Below are positions 58,365 through 64,000 of a stretch of 64,000 nt of DNA, piece after piece. A model generated the notes under the pieces. The model did not search any database and was not told the origin of the DNA. It saw only the letters and a list, made by a program, of their open reading frames with translations. Position 1 is the stretch's first letter; each line of letters begins with the position of its first letter. The DNA is taken from positions 1,559,199-1,623,198 of the forward strand of contig JARUPZ010000035.1 in the NCBI GenBank assembly GCA_031213475.1. The letters run 5' to 3'. A program made the translations under genes and the position numbers. This DNA comes from Nereocystis luetkeana. Its lineage: Eukaryota; Sar; Phaeophyceae; Laminariales; Laminariaceae.

Positions 58365-59045
58365 ATGATGGTGGTGGTGCTGGTGGTGCTGCTGCTTTTG
58401 ATGATACTGATAAACGCTGCTGCTGACGAGGACGCCGATGCCGATGATAACGATTCTTCTGAGATAGAAGATGACGATGATGATGATGAATATGATGATG
58501 ATCGCATGATGGCCGAACGAATCGGAAGGGTACTACCACTACTAGTCGTTGTCCTCGTACCGGCACTCCCTTGCTTCTTGGAAGATTTCGATTCCGGACA
58601 CGACTCCGAAGAAAATTCCGGAGAATTTTCCGAACCCCCCCCCTCCCCCCCCTGGAAATTCCGAAGAAGGTTGAGATTCAGATCCCTTCACCTGCGTGGC
58701 GCGTGGCTGCGTGCGACGTATTTGCCAGCGAATTTATCGTCTTTGTATGGGTTCTCTTCGAGGTCTTCCACCGAGCGCGCCGAGAAGGATCTCGCCGAGG
58801 ATTCCATCGATCGCTTCGAGAAGGCTCTCGCTGATCCTGAAAAACGGGCCGTTTCCAAGTCTCGCGCCGATTCTGAGAACCGGGTGTCTCTCAGGTCTCG
58901 CGATGGCACCGGGAGCGTGTCGAATGTCTCGGATTCTTGTTCTTCGTCGCGCGGTCCTCTCTGCCCCTTCTGTTGGATTTGTGGAGGGGGGTGGAGGAGA
59001 GGGGGGGCGGGGGTAGGTGGGTGGGTTGTGATGATGACCGTATAG
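58365..59045 (+). CDS. Uncertain open frame, 226 codons
   Basis: Plus strand: a hydrophobic start (MMVVVLVVLLLLMILI), an Asp/Glu-rich stretch, later RAEKDLAEDSIDRFEKALAD and SRSRDGTG-like segments. The first third is ATG/GTG/GAT simple repeat, which weakens the case. The minus strand is also open here (59239-58688; FSESARDLETARFSGSARAF) and has a good acceptor (CAAATCCAACAG, 58975). One of the two may be coding; I cannot tell which. Confidence 0.22.
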   Translation: MMVVVLVVLLLLMILINAAADEDADADDNDSSEIEDDDDDDEYDDDRMMAERIGRVLPLLVVVLVPALPCFLEDFDSGHDSEENSGEFSEPPPSPPWKFRRRLRFRSLHLRGAWLRATYLPANLSSLYGFSSRSSTERAEKDLAEDSIDRFEKALADPEKRAVSKSRADSENRVSLRSRDGTGSVSNVSDSCSSSRGPLCPFCWICGGGWRRGGAGVGGWVVMMTV

Positions 59046-59118
59046 TAAATGGTGCTATTCATAATAGCAGTAGTGGTAGAAGCAATAGCTGAAGGGTTAG
59101 TCGTGGTGAGTGTCAACA

Positions 59119-59146
59119 ATACTGCTGCTGCTGCTGCTGCTGCTGT
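59119..59146. repeat. CTG/TGC microsatellite
   Basis: Nine TGC units. Similar CAG/CTG runs at 36340-36368, 59696-59716 and 62970-62992. Confidence 0.95.
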
Positions 59147-59149
59147 GCT

Positions 59150-60245
59150 CTCGCGCGCCCCCCCCCCCCACCAGGAAAAGAGACAAGACGAACGAGCAAC
59201 ATTAGAATACATTCGGGGGAGCGACGGCACGGGTTTCATTTTTTATAGGAAATCCATTTCTTAGAGTACCACACGACCTGCCATTTCCGTATTCCTTTTC
59301 TCTTCAACAGCGGGCTGACTCGCCCCCCGCCCCTCCCCCCCTCCCCGTTCCTTTCCCCTTAGGCTAATACGAACAACAAATTACCAATGCATCCCGACTC
59401 TTTCCCCCCGCCCCCCCGTCCCCCCCCCCCCTCCCCCCGCCCCCCTGGCCATTCAGCAAGGAGATGCGAAGAGAAAACGACGGACACACCCGGCCCGCAG
59501 ACCAGTCAGAAGTAGTGTCGATCTCTGTTTTACCAGGTATTGTGTGATATGACTGCCATATATATCTCGAGAGTCGTTACAGACCGATCTGTGTATGCCA
59601 AGGTACACTATCAATATTAACAGCAGTGTACGGTACCATATATATGCATGCGTGGATACCCTTCTATCATAAGAGTGCGAGGTAGTCACGTACAACAGCA
59701 GCAGCAGCAGCAGCAGTAGCTGTAGTATTATCTATCTCGCATTGTGGATGGTTGGTTGCGAGTTGCGAGTTGAGGCGCCCCCTCACACGACATCCCTCCT
59801 AGACATGCCAACTGCAGGATTGCAGGTCCATGTATGTGTGTGTGTGTTCTTCCGATCAATCTACCTGTCGACATCCAGGACAACCATAGCAGTGTCCGTC
59901 CCCATTCTTCAATCCTAGACACAACAAGCTCTGCGGTCACGAAATCACGAGGAGACACACTGAATCCAAGCAGAGCACATACATACATGCCGTATCGTTG
60001 GGCTGGGCTACGACGACAGACACCGCACATGGATACATGGATACTATCGGCAACACGCCTTGCGTTCCGAAACCCTTCGTTTTTCGCAAACAAGAGATCA
60101 GATCTTACATTACACCCTCCTTCGTGCGTGCATAAATATGTCGCTATTGATAGCTATCGGTTGATGTTTTGCCCTGTTTTCTGAGTGGGATCCAGCATCA
60201 CAAACATGAGCACAACCTCGGGCTACGCATCAGCGTGACTCGCGT
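59150..60245. other. No gene recognised
   Basis: C-rich blocks at 59320-59450. The remainder lacks repeats I know, apart from TACCAGGTA at 59531. Confidence 0.55.
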
Positions 60246-60246
60246 G

Positions 60247-60247
<1 letters not shown>

Positions 60248-60282
<35 letters not shown>

Positions 60283-60283
60283 C
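60248..60283. repeat. AAC microsatellite
   Basis: About twelve ACA units, then CCAACGG. Confidence 0.95.
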
Positions 60284-60499
60284 CAACGGCACAGCAGTCA
60301 GAGCGTGGACAGCTGAGTTGGCAGCAGAGCGTTGAGTTGAACAACAAACAATCTACGTGGCTTTCACAAGTTATGTTGATCCGTAGGATATATATGGTGA
60401 AATAATATCTGGTACCAGGTATATTACCACGGGTAATGCCTGGGGGGTCCCTCTATCCATCCATACATGATCCATGAAATTTTAGACCTACCTGATACG

Positions 60500-60848
60500 A
60501 CTGTTGTAGTAGCCGGTCGCCCCGGTGCCTCGAATTCTACTTGTGTTGAGTCCTGGGTTCGAGCCCCAGGTGGGTCGGACTTTGACTTCATTTGCAAAAA
60601 TAAAAATAAAAAGGATTCAAGTGTTGAGAGCGCCTTACAGCGTGGGTAGGCACAATTCGATGCGAGTCGACGAGGGAAGAAAAGGCTGAAATCTTCTCGC
60701 GATAAAAATGAAGGCACGTACCGTAGCGGGAAGGGGGTAGAAGAGCCTGCTATGTGACCCCGGATCTGAGTTACAAGTTGGAAGGAGAGAGAGAAGAAGA
60801 TGGGTGAAGATATTAAATGGGATGAGCAAAAAAAAAAAAAAAAAAAAA
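60500..60848 (+). mobile_element. tRNA-derived SINE, near full length, A box deleted
   Basis: Head GGTCGCCCCGGTG-CCTCGAATTCTAC lacks the GTTCAAGTGGTTAA present at 27 kb, removing most of the A box. The B box GGTTCGAGCCC is intact (60558-60568). The body follows in full, ending GATGAGC and about 20 A (60829-60848). Confidence 0.88.
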
Positions 60849-61139
60849 TGATACGCGGCGCAGCAACAAGCTGCAGTCCGCTTAAAAAAGCAGTACCCTG
60901 GTACCTGGTACAGCAGCAGTATTATTATTATTATTATTATTTCTCTTGCCATCCGACAATGTGCAGCATGATCTTCCACATGGATCACTCATAACTTTCC
61001 CGAAAGAAGATTATCGTATCAGTGGCCGACAATCGCGTTGGACCAGTTTTAGTTTCTATATTTTCGGAATATCATACCTGGTATACCAGGTACTTCGTAC
61101 GAGTACTCCTTGGCGGGCTCCTGTAAAATATCTGGTACA

Positions 61140-61237
61140 ATTAACCCTTTTAGGACCCCAGTCCCGTTTTGGGGACAAACTACTTATATTTAGAGGTTTT
61201 GCCCCCACATATGGGAGTGCGGTTCTAAAAGAGTTAA
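61140..61237. mobile_element. MITE-2 copy
   Basis: TTAACCCTTTTAGGACCCCA GTCCCG ... GAGTGCGGTTCTAAAAGAGT TAA. The right inner arm has decayed. Confidence 0.85.
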
Positions 61238-61667
61238 GAGTAGTCACGGAAACCATTACCGATGATGATGCTGCTGCTTGGGGGGGGTACCACTACTACA
61301 GTATACTGCTGTTTTTGCTGTGCCCGCGTTTTGTCCCCCAAAAGGCGAGGAAGGAAGCGCCAAATCAAAAAGCAAATCACATACATACCAGGTACCATTA
61401 TTAATTGTCATACGTGATCACACACGATCACAGATTCTGATCTCCACGGCATTCATTGCATCTCTGCTCTGTCTGCTGGCTGTATCATACCGCCGACCCA
61501 CCCGTGATTCAGACCGGTATTATTTCCAACCGGCATTTATTTGGTACGACTTTACAGAATCGTTTTTTTTTTTCACGTGACGTGTATATATATAGTGCAG
61601 GCATCAAGCACTCTTTATCGCAGTCATTCGTACTCCTCGTAAAATTACTTTTTTCGGCGACGCACTA

Positions 61668-61810
61668 TTTATGAGGGGGACTTTTATAGAAAATAGGACC
61701 AAACATTGTTAAAAGTACAGCCAGTAGGTATTCATAAACACATACCCAGGGTAGGTGTTTGTCTCTACCGGAGGTCCTATTTGATGCATAGTATGGTCCC
61801 CCGCAAATAT
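61668..61810 (-). mobile_element. MITE-1, diverged or related subfamily
   Basis: GAGGGGGACTTTTATAGAAA ATAGGACC ... GGTCCTATTTGATGCATAGT ATGGTCCCCCGCAAA. The interior is longer than usual, with CCCAGGGTAGGTG. Confidence 0.65.
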
Positions 61811-61932
61811 TAATGCTTACTCCTGACCTCGATGCTCTCTTCTTCTAGCCCGGCGTCGCTCCGAACCTCGCAACAACAGGGGCAGCACTTCACGCAATGG
61901 TGCGACAGTGAGCTCCAGATCAGGCAGAGAAC
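61810..61932 (-). CDS. Membrane peptide exon 2
   Basis: 40 codons and a stop. The last helix turn, Cys cluster and tail EVRSDAGLEEESIEVRSKH. Confidence 0.48.
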   Translation of the reverse strand, partial: VLCLIWSSLSHHCVKCCPCCCEVRSDAGLEEESIEVRSKH

Positions 61933-62756
61933 CTGCGTGTGTGTGCGTGCGTGCGTGCGGGGGGGGGGGGGGGGGGGGCAGCAAGTGAAAACAAGGAAAA
62001 TTACCCATTTTATAGCCGCCGGTGACGAGTGAGTGCATGGTGTAATGCTGGTGTTTTGATATTTTCGTACGTAGTGGTATACTGCTGTTTTGACGCATGA
62101 CTTCTTGCTGTATACCAGCTGTTGTTGTTGTTCTCACACCAGTATACTGCTGTTACTGTAGGTCCTCTTCGGTCGCTTGTTCGTATACAGAAGAAGCAAT
62201 ACGAAGTACTGGTAGTATATATTATCATGAAACCAAAAAGTGAAAAACTGCAACCAGAGTACCAAGGTGGTACCAGGTATGTTAGTTAGCAGTTTGCAAC
62301 GGCACACCGGACAGCGGCAAGCACAGTATATACTGGTATATAACAAGCAAAAGTTGGTGGCGGTGGTGGTGGTGGTGGTGGTGGCGGTGTTGATGGTAGT
62401 GCCGCTGCGGCATCATCGCGTGTAGGGCAACGGCCACAAACATAAATAAATAAGCAGAGAGAGCTACAACAGTCAGTAGTAGTAGTAGCTGCTACTATTA
62501 ATACAACTGTTATTGATAGTTACTACAACAGGAGTAGCAGTCCGTACAAGAAGACAGACAGACGGAAGCTTCGAAGGATTTGGGGGAACAATGAAATGGC
62601 ATTCTTTGTTACCTACCTGGTACCTACGTATACTGCAGTAGTAACTTATCCTGCAGCTGCTGCTGCTATAACCGTGCACGACTCGCATCGATCGCCGCCA
62701 CTCACAACAATGGAGATCAGCACTCCCACCAGGACGAGCCAGCCATCCACCGCCAT
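61810..62756 (-). CDS. Small single-pass membrane protein with cysteine cluster (57 aa)
   Basis: Two exons: 62756-62706 and 61932-61810. The ATG at 62756 has a G at -3 and +4. Exon 1 encodes MAVDGWLVLVGVLISIV and ends at GTGAGT, phase 0. Exon 2 (acceptor CACGCAG, phase 0) continues VLCLIWSSLSHHCVKCCPCC to a TAA at 61810. Joined, the hydrophobic run spans residues 6-23 without a break, followed at once by CVKCCPCCC and then an acidic/polar tail. Such clusters beside a membrane helix are often palmitoylated. A GTAAGC just before the stop could be another donor. No family recognised. Confidence 0.48.
61956..61978. repeat. GTGC repeat and poly(G) run
   Basis: GTGTGCGTGC repeats followed by about 20 G, just upstream of the exon 2 acceptor of the minus-strand gene, where it forms a C-rich tract. 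Confidence 0.92.
62706..62756 (-). CDS. Membrane peptide exon 1
   Basis: 17 codons ending ATT GTT before GTGAGT; most of the hydrophobic helix. Confidence 0.48.
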
Positions 62757-64000
62757 CCCGCGCTCTATTGTTGCCGTCCTGAATTCCGATCGCCAGTAAG
62801 GTAGTACAGCAGTCAGTGGTATCGTTTCCTCGGGAATTCCGCGAGCAACAACAACGACAACAACTCAGCAACTAACAGCAAATCGGTGGAGGTAGCATGT
62901 ATGTATGTAGGGCGCTCAACAGGTCCCGGTTGTCTCGCGGTCTGATTGGCTTCTTGTTGTCACTCGACAGCAGCAGCAGCAGCAGCAGCAAGCAGCAAGC
63001 AGCCACACGGTACCACCGTAGCAGCACCTGGTCCAGTTAGTTGCGAAGATAGAAGAAGTCGAAGTAGTGTTGAATGGTACAGAGGAGGGAGGAGAAGAAG
63101 AAGAAGGCGAGAAGAGCTACGAACTAACTGCTGTAGATGGGTGGAGAGAGCGTGGTTGGCTGTGTTTGGGTCTCGGTCTGTGATCATTTATGATGGCCAT
63201 GGGTGGGTGTACGTGTGAGCAAGTTACTGTCATTATCAATGGAAAGTGCCAGTTCAAGGCGCTCTACCGCAACGAAAACAACAATAATATTTGTATACCT
63301 GGTATATGACAACAACGATACTGCAACAACAAATCAAAATGCTTCTTGGATCCATATGCGTGTGTACAACTGCAGTATTTAATACGTACCAGGTATTAAT
63401 AGTAGTAAGTGATAGTCTGGCTGGTACATAACGGAAAGGCTTTATAATTCCAAGTTTATCTGGCTCCCACGACGTTCTGATCGGCGCGGAATGTTCTGTT
63501 TGTCTTGCATCCGCGAAATTTTGGAGCCGGAGCCCGCCGGAGATAAATAATTTTCCGTGGGTGTCCAGAGTCCAAAGTCCATAGTCCACCTGCCACAGCA
63601 GCAGTCCACACACACAGAATCCGGGATCCAAAATCCAGAATCCACAGAATTTCAGATTCATCCAGGATCCAGAACACGCAACGACAACAACGAACGTATC
63701 TGTACCAACAAAAAAAACAAAAAAAGAAAACCACTACTATTATAACAAACCGCTGTATATACCACCACCACTCCACGACGACCATCACCACTACCACACA
63801 CCACACTACCGCCACCATCACCACCACCACCACCACACCACCAACCACCAGCAACAACGACAGAAAGAACAACATCGAACAACGCTCATCGTAGTAATTC
63901 CTTGTGTTGGTACTTCCTACTGCGTGCTGTAATAATATTATACCTCCTTCCTGGTATATCTTCACTTGTTGTATAGTATTATATACCCTGGTACCAGGTG
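62757..64000. other. Right end: microsatellites, no gene recognised
   Basis: CAG run at 62970-62992, CCA-rich tract 63770-63850, short tandem ATCC-AGAATCC-type repeats near 63620-63670. TACCAGGTA at 63296 and 63387. Confidence 0.6.

Larger units (their letters stand above)
3200..63395. repeat. Scattered 9-mer TACCAGGTA / TACCTGGTA, at least 47 exact sites
   Basis: First bases of exact sites found by eye: 3200, 4091, 4529, 6695, 7064, 7771, 8983, 12853, 12921, 12974, 13010, 13017, 13722, 16535, 18569, 18777, 21801, 22204, 24114, 25839, 30221, 30287, 30294, 36701, 36735, 36981, 38190, 38225, 41215, 41765, 41772, 41786, 43405, 45000, 46721, 47373, 56098, 59531, 60413, 60902, 61075, 61084, 61386, 62271, 62614, 63296, 63387. 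Chance expectation for a 9-mer on both strands in 64 kb is about 0.5. None lies in an exon. Confidence 0.95.

Overview
This window is nuclear DNA from a eukaryote with a large, repeat-rich genome. Its genes are cut by long introns, and it carries SINEs, LINEs, MITEs, a mariner-type transposase and many microsatellites. The best guess is a flagellate-bearing alga or other protist, perhaps a stramenopile. Three things suggest this: the flagellar PG-rich-repeat gene, a plant-like DD39D mariner transposase, and an organelle-type leader on a type II peroxiredoxin. The lineage is inference and could be wrong; nothing here looks prokaryotic, viral or organellar.

Layout. (1) Minus strand, from 15586 to beyond the left edge: an organelle-targeted type II peroxiredoxin in at least six exons, five in the window (15586-15500, 14139-14105, 5927-5849, 4345-4220, 2083-1889). 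Exon 2 is only 35 nt, and the last exon lies off the window. (2) Plus strand, 15748-24829: a sperm-tail PG-rich (SHIPPO-type) flagellar protein gene, four exons, head to head with the peroxiredoxin across about 160 bp. (3) 24830-33238: no host gene found. It holds LINE tails with poly(C) ends, a full-length tRNA-derived SINE, foldback MITEs, a truncated mariner transposase, and a longer inverted copy. (4) Plus strand, 33239-51938: a complete nine-exon gene for an ER protein disulfide isomerase (318 aa, two WCGHC thioredoxin domains, C-terminal HAEL). Its introns carry most of the transposons, including a decayed LINE with both catalytic RT aspartate sites mutated. (5) 51939-61809: mostly repeats with two weak coding candidates. 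(6) Minus strand, 62756-61810: a two-exon candidate for a 57-aa single-pass membrane protein with a cysteine cluster. (7) 62757-64000: microsatellite-rich, no gene found.

The three confident genes act in different places: organelle peroxide removal, the flagellum or cytoskeleton, and ER oxidative folding. The redox theme of the first and third may be chance.

The most unusual signal is a set of tiny insertions at TA dinucleotides. The 9-mer TACCAGGTA (either strand) occurs at least 47 times, about 100-fold above chance. Comparing copies of the same repeat shows the inserted segments exactly: TA to TACCAGGTA, TA to TACTCGTA, TA to TATTAATA. TATTAATA is what a Tc1-type excision of the local MITE family (ends TT...AA, TA target duplication) should leave. 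I propose that the window is peppered with transposon excision footprints. All splice sites, phases and translations were worked out by eye.
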